Under the pieces are notes generated by a model, which saw nothing but the letters and a program-made list of their open reading frames with translations, did no database searches and was not told the origin of the DNA. 64,000 nucleotides of DNA, from assembly GCF_900095135.1 (NCBI RefSeq), contig NZ_LT605205.1, forward strand, positions 2,542,001 to 2,606,000. The letters run 5' to 3'. This document shows, piece after piece, positions 1-7,587 of this stretch. The stretch comes from Proteiniphilum saccharofermentans. GTDB taxonomy: Bacteria; Bacteroidota; Bacteroidia; Bacteroidales; Dysgonomonadaceae. A program made the translations under genes and the position numbers. Position 1 is the first letter of the stretch; each line of letters opens with the position of its first letter.

Positions 1-180
1 GGTGGCTGCCTGCATCTCATTTTGCGCGATACGAATTTCCCTGTTCTGTTCAAGCGCCAACGTACGGCACACATCGAGCGTGAGTTTTTGCTGGGCAGAG
101 AGAGGGAAAACAAAGAGTGTGATCAGTGTCAATAAACAGGTAAATTGCTGTTTGTCTGGATTCATAATTCTCATTTTCAT
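1..180 (-). CDS. TolC-family outer-membrane efflux protein, N-terminal part
   Basis: Only the first 60 codons lie in the window; the gene runs off the left edge. The start at 180 gives a short basic stretch, a hydrophobic segment ending in LSAQQ (a signal peptide) and then the sequence LTLDVCRTLALEQNREI, which is the typical opening of a mature TolC/OEP-type outer-membrane channel (a helix carrying ALEQN). Alternative in-frame starts are at 174 and 165. Such proteins form the outer-membrane exit duct of tripartite efflux pumps or type I secretion. A Bacteroides-type -7 element lies upstream at 207-214. The family call rests on about 35 mature residues, so the exact subfamily is unknown. Confidence 0.7.
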   Translation of the reverse strand, partial: MKMRIMNPDKQQFTCLLTLITLFVFPLSAQQKLTLDVCRTLALEQNREIRIAQNEMQAAT

Positions 181-206
181 CTGTTTTCATTCTACATTTA
201 CGGCTG

Positions 207-214
207 CAAAATTA
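207..214 (-). promoter_or_regulatory. Bacteroidetes -7 element upstream of the TolC-like gene
   Basis: The minus strand reads TAATTTTG, matching the TAnnTTTG -7 consensus of Bacteroidetes primary sigma promoters. It lies about 27 bases before the start at 180. No good TTTG -33 box is present at the usual distance, so this rests on the -7 element alone. Confidence 0.4.
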
Positions 215-433
215 TGAAACAACAGCTGACCCTGTTTTGAAAAAAATACCGAGTTGGAAAAATTGAATCTTTAAACGACGATAACGTACTTTAAAGCGAT
301 TACAGGGTAGCGTGACAGGGGGGGGAATAATCAACATTTCCGGTCGGGAATAACCAAAGGGAATAGCAAGCCCTTCCGGCAAGAGGAATCGAGCGGTATT
401 TACAACAAGAAAGATAAGGAGGTGAGAGAAAGT

Positions 434-1201
434 CTATAGGATATTATCCATGTACCAGTTTTTAAAGTCACGATTGCGCGCCCGGCTTACAATGATTCGT
501 TCGGGCGTTTCCATCGAAAGATTTACCGCCAGCTTACCTCCGAACCAAATTGACATATCCTCTATGGCGCGATGTGATACAATATATTGCCGGTTGGCAC
601 GAAAGAATTGGGCCGGATTCAACTGGCTCATTAACTCATCGAGGGAATTGTCCAGAGAGAATGTCTTTTGATTGAAACAGATAATTTTTGCTATTTTAAA
701 TTCGGTATAGATATAGGCAATTTCATCCACCGGCAGCGGGGTAAGCTTGTCTTTATTCGGAATGAGGAAATGCCTCTTATAGGGTATCTTCGATTCATGC
801 ATCGATTGCATGATTTGCGAGACAAGCTCTCTGTTATTTTGTTGGGAGGTTAATGAAGTGAGCTTGTTCATCGCCCTCTCAAGATCCTGCCTGATGATCG
901 GTTTCAGCAGATAGTCGATGCTGTTTACCTCGAATGCTTTTAACGCATATTCATCGTAGGCGGTAGTAAAGATAATGGGACTAAGGATTTCAACTTCCTC
1001 GAAAACCGAGAAAACATCACCATCGGCCAAATGAATATCCATAAAAACCACATCGGGGGAAGCGTTTATCGAAAACCACTCTACAGACTCTTCCACACTT
1101 TGCAGCACGGCCAGAATTTCCGTACTTCCATCCACTTCTTGTATCATCCGCTCCAGGTTTTGTGCGGCAACAAATTCATCTTCTACAATTACTATTTTCA
1201 T
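434..1201 (-). CDS. LytTR-family response regulator (LytR/AlgR type)
   Basis: This 255-residue cytoplasmic protein has a receiver domain (about residues 1-120) with acidic pocket E7-D8, phospho-acceptor D55 in VFMDIHL, T80 and K100 in LLKP. A C-terminal LytTR DNA-binding domain (about 150-250) contains the family's FFRANRQYIVS segment. It lies about 200 bp downstream of a LytS-type kinase gene on the same strand, so the two form a standard two-component pair. In Bacteroidetes such pairs commonly act on neighbouring envelope or efflux genes, and the TolC-like gene 254 bp downstream is a plausible target (inference). Length and motifs are complete. Confidence 0.9.
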   Translation of the reverse strand: MKIVIVEDEFVAAQNLERMIQEVDGSTEILAVLQSVEESVEWFSINASPDVVFMDIHLADGDVFSVFEEVEILSPIIFTTAYDEYALKAFEVNSIDYLLKPIIRQDLERAMNKLTSLTSQQNNRELVSQIMQSMHESKIPYKRHFLIPNKDKLTPLPVDEIAYIYTEFKIAKIICFNQKTFSLDNSLDELMSQLNPAQFFRANRQYIVSHRAIEDMSIWFGGKLAVNLSMETPERIIVSRARNRDFKNWYMDNIL

Positions 1202-1400
1202 CTGTTTGTTTTTATTTCTTATTTTTTCACACTATCGCCAGATGGAACCATTGATGATTAAAATAATCATTCAATTACATTAGACTATTTATACGCTCAA
1301 CATAGTCAAAACAAGTTTTGCCTCTGTATTCGCTTAACGAAATAGTTCCTTTGCATGTTCAACGATTATTTTAACCATGCCGGTTTCATCGAAGGTGCCT

Positions 1401-2498
1401 TTACTTACCCTTATAAATATCCATATCTTTTATGAGCGGGATCTCAACGGAAAATAGCCCGTGGGCAGAACAGACAATGATCTCTTTTCCGAACATCAAT
1501 CTGTATTGTTCGTTCAGATTCGACAGCCCCAACCCGCTACTCTCCCTCTCCCCGGTTTTTATCTGCAGGTTATTCTCCACACGCACTTTGTCATCCGGCA
1601 GGGTTTCGATCACGATACGAAGAGGTTTTTTCCGACTGACGACATTATGCTTGATGGCGTTCTCAATGAGTATTTGCAGTCCTGACGGGATCATATAATA
1701 TCCCTTTTTTTCATCGTCGATACGTATTTGCACATCCAACCCGTCGTTATACCGGATCTTCATCAGATAGATATATGACTCTGCGAACTCCAACTCATCA
1801 ACCAATCTGGCCACCTCCCTACTCTGCATCGTATAACGGAACACATGGGAAAGTTGTTCCACATAATTTTTGGCACGTTGATCATCATATCCGATCAATC
1901 CGTTCAACGTATTCAGCGAATTGAACAGAAAATGCGGATCGGTCTGGTTCTTGAGTGCATTATACCGATTTTGCAGACTCTCGAAAACAAGGTGTTGGTT
2001 TTCGATCACCCTCTTTTGATTCTGATTGATAAAATAGATCAATATCGTAAAGAGAAAAGAGATAATAAAGATGATCAGGTCTTTCACATAGTGCAGTGTG
2101 GAATAGGCTCCGGGCGATACTTCATCACGAAACCACCACCACTGCATCTGTGAAAAAAGGGGGCTCAACAAGATGATCACCACGAACAACCCCAATAAGA
2201 ACAGCCACATTTTATACGGCCGGTTCAGGAAGTGCGTTACCGCCCAAAATTGCAGCTGAAAAACAAAATAGAAAAACAACGTATTGGCTAACAGCGTCAC
2301 AACAGACTCCGGAGTAATAATATCAACCAGCCGTACCCCGCTGTTTTTATCTAACGATATGGAGTAATACATCGACGACGAGAGCATGACAAACGCCAGG
2401 ATAAAACTGATGATGACCGACGCGATAAGCGCCGTCTTTCTATTGTAACTGAGAATAAAAAATCGTTCTTTTCGTAATTTCATTTTTTCAATTGCCAT
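1401..2498 (-). CDS. LytS-type sensor histidine kinase (His_kinase family)
   Basis: This is an integral membrane kinase with four predicted transmembrane segments (about residues 22-42, 65-85, 97-115, 138-157), a short coiled stretch, the phospho-acceptor motif around H189 in DPHFLFNSLN, and a C-terminal HATPase domain with ILIENAIKHN and SSGLGLSN ATP-binding boxes. There is no extracellular sensor domain beyond the membrane loops. The start at 2498 (MAIEKMKLRK) is preferred. A longer frame opens at 2558 but adds an unlikely cysteine-rich head, and 2483 is also possible. It pairs with the LytTR regulator at 434-1201. Confidence 0.88.
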   Translation of the reverse strand: MAIEKMKLRKERFFILSYNRKTALIASVIISFILAFVMLSSSMYYSISLDKNSGVRLVDIITPESVVTLLANTLFFYFVFQLQFWAVTHFLNRPYKMWLFLLGLFVVIILLSPLFSQMQWWWFRDEVSPGAYSTLHYVKDLIIFIISFLFTILIYFINQNQKRVIENQHLVFESLQNRYNALKNQTDPHFLFNSLNTLNGLIGYDDQRAKNYVEQLSHVFRYTMQSREVARLVDELEFAESYIYLMKIRYNDGLDVQIRIDDEKKGYYMIPSGLQILIENAIKHNVVSRKKPLRIVIETLPDDKVRVENNLQIKTGERESSGLGLSNLNEQYRLMFGKEIIVCSAHGLFSVEIPLIKDMDIYKGK

Positions 2499-2607
2499 TT
2501 CTATTATAACAGACTCACAAATGTACGGAAAACAAGAGAGAAAAGACCCGATAAACATCCGTTGTCAGGCAAATGTTCATCGGGATCAAAAAAAGTGTCT
2601 GTTCGAG

Positions 2608-2736
2608 GAGATTGTCTCAATTAGACACCCGTATCAAAACCCGGCCCATCTCCATGTCGTCACACACTTTTCTTCATGTTGGGCATCGAATGAGGTTCCA
2701 TTTCCGGCCTCTATGGCCGGATCTTGAGACAATCTC
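2608..2736. repeat. structured intergenic element bounded by a 13-bp inverted repeat
   Basis: GAGATTGTCTCAA at 2608-2620 is matched exactly in inverse by TTGAGACAATCTC at 2724-2736. The left arm sits inside a second stem (GTGTCT 2595-2600 with AGACAC 2623-2628). Next to the right arm is a perfect 6-bp hairpin (CCGGCC 2704-2709, GGCCGG 2715-2720). The element lies between the beta-barrel gene (3' end at 2761) and the kinase gene start (2498), so it could be a terminator, a leader structure or a miniature repeat. It has no clear U-tract. Confidence 0.5.
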
Positions 2737-2760
2737 TTTGGGTTCAGCGTTCTGCTTTTG

Positions 2761-3402
2761 TCAGAAACGATATCCTATGCCTACGTTCACAGTTTGTGTC
2801 CGCATTTTAGCATCATCAGAACCGCTGATCACATTTTTCAAAGCGGTCAACTCGTCCGCCTGATTAACCAGTCCGACCTGATACCCCGCGTTCACTTGCA
2901 ACCCACTGTTGAACTCATATCCCAGCAAGAGCCCGAGACCAAAATCCCAACGGTTCATAGGCGTTTTCCCCGCTACTTCTTTATACAGGTCTATGTCAAG
3001 ATCATCGAGGCTTGCATCAAAACCCAATCCTACGAACGGTCCAATACCTCCATAGAATAATCCATTATAGGTTCTGTATTGACCTAAAGCATATACCGGG
3101 AGCTGCATCCCCCACTGCTTGAATGTGTCATCTTCCGAGAGAGCTTCCATTTTAGCATTTCTATAGAAAAACGACAGTTCCGGTTGAAGTGCGAAATTCT
3201 CGTGCAATTCGACTCTCATGAACCCGCCTAAATTAGGGCCCGCCTTCATTTTACTCGAAAGCAGATCGAAGTCGCTTAGTAAAAAGTTCGACAGATTCAT
3301 TTCACCTTTCACGCCCCAGTAGATGGGTGTTTGTGCATTTACACTTGTTATCCCTATGGTTATAAGGGCAACTAAACTTACTAAAATTGTTTTTTTCTTC
3401 AT
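2761..3402 (-). CDS. small outer-membrane beta-barrel protein (PorT-like family)
   Basis: This 213-residue protein has a clear signal peptide ending near VNAQ (residues 21-24). It then has alternating short hydrophobic strands and glycine-rich turns (PNLGGFMRV, LFYGGIGPFVGLGFD, NRWDFGLGLLLGYEF) and ends in an aromatic residue (GIGYRF), as outer-membrane barrels do. This matches the outer membrane beta-barrel / PorT-like group found widely in Bacteroidetes. The specific role is unknown. It is followed downstream by the kinase/regulator pair after a structured gap. A -7-like element is at 3463-3470. Confidence 0.8.
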   Translation of the reverse strand: MKKKTILVSLVALITIGITSVNAQTPIYWGVKGEMNLSNFLLSDFDLLSSKMKAGPNLGGFMRVELHENFALQPELSFFYRNAKMEALSEDDTFKQWGMQLPVYALGQYRTYNGLFYGGIGPFVGLGFDASLDDLDIDLYKEVAGKTPMNRWDFGLGLLLGYEFNSGLQVNAGYQVGLVNQADELTALKNVISGSDDAKMRTQTVNVGIGYRF

Positions 3403-3462
3403 TGTTTCAATATTTAATTTTAGACAAATTTTGGCTGTTCATCTTTTTCAAGCCTGACGATA

Positions 3463-3470
3463 CAAAAGTA
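3463..3470 (-). promoter_or_regulatory. Bacteroidetes -7 element upstream of the PorT-like gene
   Basis: The minus strand reads TACTTTTG, matching TAnnTTTG. A TTTG box is present upstream but about 23 bases away, slightly longer than the usual 19-21. The leader to the start at 3402 would be about 55 nt. No other gene explains the 3403-3600 gap. Confidence 0.4.
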
Positions 3471-3600
3471 GTACACGAGTATCATGCCAGATACAAAAAA
3501 AGTATCCAACCGAAAAATCAGAGGCTTGAAATGTGAAAAACCAATACTGAAACGATATTGAACCTCAATGTGAATTGAAAAAATTATGAAGGCGAAAAAG

Positions 3601-4803
3601 TCAGTCGTTCCGGGCTGTTCCTGCAAACTTCAGGCAGACCGGCTTACTGACGGGGATATCCTGATGGGTATTGGTCAGTAGTCCTGTCTCGGTATCGATG
3701 CGGAACACCTGTATCTTATTATCATCCCTGCCGGCTACCAGGAGGAACTTCCCATTAGGAGTGATCACAAAATTACGTGGATGCTTTGCTGTCAATTGAT
3801 AACCCGTTTTAGTGAGTGTCCCCTCGTCCGGATCAATGGAAAAGATGGCGATCCCATCGGCCTGCAACCGGTTCGAGGCATATAGAAAACGCCCGTCGGG
3901 TGAGACATGGATATCGGCACTACCTCTGGCACCCGTCGAATCAGCTGCAATTATCTGTTTTTGGGTCAACTCACCGAAAGCATAATCAAAAACAATCACT
4001 TCTCCCGATAACTCACCTAACAGGTAAAAATATCTGCCTCCGTCGGGATGGAAATCGAAATGACGGGGTCCGGTACCTGCAGGTGTTACAAATTCTTTCA
4101 GGCTATTCTCCAATAAACCGGGTTGTCCTTCAAAGGGAGTATCGTTCACAGAGAGCCGGTAGAGTCTATCACTACCCAGATCGGCAGCAAACAAGTATTG
4201 CCCGTCGGGAGAATATCTTACACTGTGCAAATGAGGCCTCTCCTGTCGAATGGGATCAGGACCGGATCCTTTGAAAGCAATCATCGAGACGGCTGGAGTA
4301 AGTGTGCCATCCTCTTTTACCTGAAACGAAGTAATGGTTCCCCCTCCATAATTTGCGGTATGCACATTCCGCCCTTTACTGTCGATAGTGATATAACAGG
4401 GGCCGCTACTGTTCACAGGGTGGGAGTTCAGCAGTTCCATCTTCCCGCTCCGTTTATCGAGCGAAAAAGCGTGTACGGCACTACCTGACTCGTTATTTTC
4501 ACTTACCGTGTAAATAAACCGCTCGTCCGGACTCAAGGTCAGGTATGATGGGTTATCGACTTCCACCATGCTGATCGAGTCGGAATTCCCGGTATCTATA
4601 TTGAAACGGTATAAATATATCCCTTTGCTGCCCTCTTTGGAAGTGTAGGTTCCTGCCAATAAAAAGAGGTCTCCACCCATAGTCTCTATCGCCGGAAGCG
4701 TCTCCTCCGATGCATTCCTGTCGCCTGTTTTTCCGGAACGGTTTCCTGTGCATGAAACTAACAAAGCTGCTGTCATTACTGCCATTACTATTTTTTTAAT
4801 CAT
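3601..4803 (-). CDS. lactonase-family beta-propeller lipoprotein (6-phosphogluconolactonase type)
   Basis: This 400-residue protein has a lipoprotein signal (LLVSC, lipid Cys at residue 18) followed by a seven-bladed lactonase fold. Repeated blades carry the marks LSPDERFIYTVSE, HSVRYSPDGQYLFAADLG, RHFDFHPDG and IHVSPDGRFLYASNR. Cytosolic members of this family (YbhE/Pgl) hydrolyse 6-phosphogluconolactone. The lipobox here places this member in the envelope, so its substrate is more likely an extracytoplasmic lactone or sugar acid (inference). It stands alone, transcribed away from cdsA. Confidence 0.82.
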   Translation of the reverse strand: MIKKIVMAVMTAALLVSCTGNRSGKTGDRNASEETLPAIETMGGDLFLLAGTYTSKEGSKGIYLYRFNIDTGNSDSISMVEVDNPSYLTLSPDERFIYTVSENNESGSAVHAFSLDKRSGKMELLNSHPVNSSGPCYITIDSKGRNVHTANYGGGTITSFQVKEDGTLTPAVSMIAFKGSGPDPIRQERPHLHSVRYSPDGQYLFAADLGSDRLYRLSVNDTPFEGQPGLLENSLKEFVTPAGTGPRHFDFHPDGGRYFYLLGELSGEVIVFDYAFGELTQKQIIAADSTGARGSADIHVSPDGRFLYASNRLQADGIAIFSIDPDEGTLTKTGYQLTAKHPRNFVITPNGKFLLVAGRDDNKIQVFRIDTETGLLTNTHQDIPVSKPVCLKFAGTARND

Positions 4804-4836
4804 CTTTCTTACATTTATCGGTCAAAAACATATATC

Positions 4837-4924
4837 ATCGCACGAAGCACACTATTATTATTGAAGACGTTATCACAAGTAAAGCAAGTACTATCGCCTA
4901 AGGCACTATCGTGCAAAGCACACT
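4837..4924. repeat. imperfect 17-bp direct repeat pair
   Basis: ATCGCACGAAGCACACT (4837-4853) recurs as ATCGTGCAAAGCACACT (4908-4924) with 14 of 17 bases identical, within the divergent region between the lactonase gene and the DUF5606 gene. No known element is recognised. Related but weaker copies surround it. Confidence 0.4.
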
Positions 4925-4990
4925 ACGCTCGAAGCGCATTTCACGAAAGTAACTTATTTTTCCGAAACAAATTCTCTTTTTGGGAAAAAG

Positions 4991-5022
4991 TTTGCGAATG
5001 TGGCGCGGACTCCGTATTTTTG
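4991..5022 (+). promoter_or_regulatory. consensus Bacteroidetes promoter for the DUF5606-cdsA operon
   Basis: TTTG at 4991-4994 and TATTTTTG at 5015-5022 are separated by exactly 20 bases, a full match to TTTG-N19-21-TAnnTTTG. Transcription would begin near 5030, giving a leader of about 35 nt before the start codon at 5065. Confidence 0.7.
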
Positions 5023-5064
5023 CACCGTTAAAAATTAAACCCGGTTGCTAAACAGAAATTAATT

Positions 5065-5508
5065 ATGTTGTCCGAAATATTATCCATCACCGGCCGTCCA
5101 GGCTTATATAAACTCATCTCCACCAATAAAAATATGAATATAGTTGAATCGCTTGCCGATGGAAAACGTGTTCCCATATACGCACAGGAAAAGGTGGTAG
5201 CCCTGAGTGACGTATCCATATATACCCAAAGTGGGGATACTCCGTTGCGGGAGGTATTTAAAAAAATAAAAGAAAAAGAGGGAGGCAAACAGGTATCCCT
5301 GGGATCCAAAGCGTCCGGCAAAGAATTATTTGCCTATCTGGCGGAGGTATTGCCCGATTACAGCCGGGACAGCGTCTATGCGGGTGATGTAAAAAAATTA
5401 ATTTCCTGGTATAATATTTTGACAGAGCACAATATCGACCTGAAAGAAGCGGACAAAACAGGGGTAAATCCTTCTGACGAACCTGAAACCGGGGAAGGGA
5501 AAGAATAA
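5065..5508 (+). CDS. DUF5606 domain-containing protein
   Basis: This 147-residue soluble protein has no signal peptide. It opens with the segment LSEILSITGRPGLYKLIS, typical of DUF5606, a small protein family seen mainly in Bacteroidetes. The C-terminal 25 residues are acidic and probably disordered (DEPETGEGKE). It is 24 bp upstream of cdsA in a likely operon under the consensus promoter at 4991-5022. No biochemical function is known; the link with phospholipid synthesis is positional only. Confidence 0.8.
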   Translation: MLSEILSITGRPGLYKLISTNKNMNIVESLADGKRVPIYAQEKVVALSDVSIYTQSGDTPLREVFKKIKEKEGGKQVSLGSKASGKELFAYLAEVLPDYSRDSVYAGDVKKLISWYNILTEHNIDLKEADKTGVNPSDEPETGEGKE

Positions 5509-5532
5509 TTTTCCACTATTCCTTATCTTATA

Positions 5533-6369
5533 ATGAACATAAAAGATATCATTACCCGTGCGGGAGCCGGCATCATTTACATCCTGGTCATCCTTTTAGG
5601 TCTGCTGGGAGGCCGGTTTTCATTCCTTGCAGTTTTTGGAGCCATATTGGGTTCCGGGCTGTTTGAATTTTACCGTATGGTTGAGAAAGACACCTCCCAT
5701 GCCATCAGCAAGATATTCAATATCCTGATGGGAGTTATCATCTTTATATCGGTCTTTCTCTATCTGGAAGGTATCTATACCTATCTCCTACCTGTCTTTA
5801 TACTCACTTATCTCTTAATACTGATTGCCTCAGCCATTTTCCTGCGCAGGCATGATATCCTTCATGGTATCATCTATTCGGTGTTCGGGCAGGTCTATAT
5901 TACCATGCCGTTGAGCCTGCTCATGTTTATCTCCTATTCGCCCGATATGGCAGGCAGCGAATACAATTGGGTTCCGGTACTGGCACTCTTTGTGTTCCTT
6001 TGGGTGAATGATACGGCTGCCTATTTCATAGGATCTCTGATCGGCAGGCACAAGCTGATAGAGCATATCTCTCCCAAAAAATCAATAGAAGGCTTTATTG
6101 CCGGCATCCTGTTCACTGTGCTCGCCTCCCTGATCTTCAACCGGTTCCATCCCGATTTCTCTACCGCTTTCTGGATGGGATTGGCCGTGGTGGTCGCCCT
6201 GTTCGGTACACTAGGTGATTTGTTCGAATCACTTATCAAGCGGACATGCAACGTAAAAGATGCCGGAAACCTCATTCCCGGACACGGCGGAATACTCGAC
6301 CGGATCGACAGTCTCCTGGTGACTGTCCCGGCCGTTTATCTCTACCTGATCCTGTTCCATTCTCTTTAA
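5533..6369 (+). CDS. cdsA: phosphatidate cytidylyltransferase
   Basis: CdsA makes CDP-diacylglycerol from phosphatidate and CTP at the inner membrane, the branch point to all phospholipids. The 278-residue product has about eight membrane segments. The family signature lies near the C-terminus (residues about 222-262), with GTLGDLFESLIKR followed by KDAGNLIPGHGGILDRIDS, containing the conserved Asp residues that bind metal and CTP. Length is normal. It is the second gene of the DUF5606 operon and ends in a shared hairpin with galE, which faces it. Confidence 0.95.
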   Translation: MNIKDIITRAGAGIIYILVILLGLLGGRFSFLAVFGAILGSGLFEFYRMVEKDTSHAISKIFNILMGVIIFISVFLYLEGIYTYLLPVFILTYLLILIASAIFLRRHDILHGIIYSVFGQVYITMPLSLLMFISYSPDMAGSEYNWVPVLALFVFLWVNDTAAYFIGSLIGRHKLIEHISPKKSIEGFIAGILFTVLASLIFNRFHPDFSTAFWMGLAVVVALFGTLGDLFESLIKRTCNVKDAGNLIPGHGGILDRIDSLLVTVPAVYLYLILFHSL

Positions 6370-6395
6370 ACTATTTCACTTCTTCGAATAAGAAC

Positions 6396-6432
6396 AAAGG
6401 GATGATCCCAAACTATCACATCATCCCTTTTT
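6396..6432. terminator. bidirectional terminator between cdsA and galE
   Basis: AAAGGGATGAT (6396-6406) and its perfect complement ATCATCCCTTT (6420-6430) form an 11-bp stem with a 13-base loop. T-runs follow on both strands. The galE stop codon (6416-6418) lies in the loop, so the hairpin can end both convergent transcripts. Confidence 0.8.
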
Positions 6433-7447
6433 CCCGGAGACGCATTTGCCATTTCCAGGCGGAAGCCATGGTATCTTCGATGGTTTCCACGGCTTTCCAA
6501 CCCAGCACGTTATTGGCTTTATCGGGTTGTGCCCAGATCTGTTCAATATCACCTTCCCTCCGTCCTACAATCTTATAGTTCAAAGGCTTCCCGGATACTT
6601 TTTCGAACACCTTGATCAATTCCAGTACGGAAAGGCCGGTTCCGGTCCCCAGGTTAAATATCTCCACCTTCTCATCCGACTTGTCTTCGAGCATCCGTTC
6701 AATGGCAATCACATGCGCTTTAGCCAGGTCTACCACGTTGATAAAGTCACGGATGCAGGAACCGTCAGGTGTGTTGTAATCATCACCGAATACGCTTAGT
6801 TGCTGGCGTATGCCGATCCCTGTCTGCGTGATATAAGGCACTAAGTTCTGCGGTACGCCTAAAGGTAATTCCCCGATCTCGGCCGACGGGTGGGCGCCGA
6901 TAGGATTAAAGTAACGAAGAATGATACTCTTGATGGGAGCGCCCGAATGTACAAAGTCGCGGATGATCTCTTCGTTGATCTGCTTGGTATTTCCGTAGGG
7001 TGATGTGGCCGGTTTGACAGGGGCATTCTCATCAATCGGATTCGTATCAGGCTCTCCGTAAACGGTGCATGAAGAAGAGAACACGATCCCTTTCACGTTA
7101 TGCCGCGGCATCAGTTCCAGCAGGTTAACCAATGACACTAAATTATTGCGGTAGTACATCAACGGTTTTTCCACCGATTCTCCTACCGCCTTGCTGGCTG
7201 CAAAATGGATGATACCGTCGAAGGTATATTTCCGGAACAATGCCTTCATCGCCTCAAAGTCGGTACAATCGAGTTTATCGAAAACAGGGCGTTTCCCGGT
7301 AATGCGGGTGATACCTTCCAATACATCCGCATTGGAATTGGACAGATTATCTATAATCACCACTTCGTACCCGGCCTGTTGCAGTTCGACCACGGTATGA
7401 GAACCGATGTATCCGGTTCCTCCTGTTACAAGAATTTTTTTTGCCAT
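6416..7447 (-). CDS. galE: UDP-glucose 4-epimerase
   Basis: GalE interconverts UDP-glucose and UDP-galactose in the cytoplasm, feeding galactose catabolism and surface glycan synthesis. The 343-residue protein is an extended short-chain dehydrogenase with the NAD-binding GGTGYIG motif (residues 9-15), the catalytic serine region SSSCTVYG (124-131) and the Tyr-x-x-x-Lys pair Y151/K155. The C-terminal half carries the family's SVFGDDYNTPDG and CIRDFINVVDLA segments. It is monocistronic. Confidence 0.95.
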   Translation of the reverse strand: MAKKILVTGGTGYIGSHTVVELQQAGYEVVIIDNLSNSNADVLEGITRITGKRPVFDKLDCTDFEAMKALFRKYTFDGIIHFAASKAVGESVEKPLMYYRNNLVSLVNLLELMPRHNVKGIVFSSSCTVYGEPDTNPIDENAPVKPATSPYGNTKQINEEIIRDFVHSGAPIKSIILRYFNPIGAHPSAEIGELPLGVPQNLVPYITQTGIGIRQQLSVFGDDYNTPDGSCIRDFINVVDLAKAHVIAIERMLEDKSDEKVEIFNLGTGTGLSVLELIKVFEKVSGKPLNYKIVGRREGDIEQIWAQPDKANNVLGWKAVETIEDTMASAWKWQMRLREKGMM

Positions 7448-7454
7448 AATATTT

Positions 7455-7508
7455 TATCAAATTACTAATTATCAATTACAAATTACCAATTACTAATTAC
7501 TAATTATC
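7455..7508. repeat. AT-rich degenerate tandem repeat
   Basis: The stretch repeats a unit close to AATTACTAATT / AATTACCAATT with small changes several times. It is low-complexity sequence directly upstream of galE, seen commonly between genes in this phylum. No coding capacity is seen. Confidence 0.6.
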
Positions 7509-7509
7509 G

Positions 7510-7580
7510 ATCTTCCATACCTCCTCATTCTCCCAATCTCCTTATCTCCCAGTCTCCCAGTCTTCCGATCTCGACTCCCA
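7510..7580. repeat. CT-rich degenerate tandem repeat
   Basis: Successive copies of a CTCCCAGT / CTCCCAAT / CTCGACTCCCAG-like unit adjoin the AT-rich repeat. This low-complexity tract lies between galE and the tricorn-like gene, and nothing else is visible in it. Confidence 0.55.
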
Positions 7581-7587
7581 GGCATTT

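Noticed and set aside
3420-3626. 68-codon minus-strand frame between the PorT-like gene and the lactonase gene
   Set aside because: Aromatic-rich random composition, overlaps the lactonase 3' end and contains the promoter region of the next gene.
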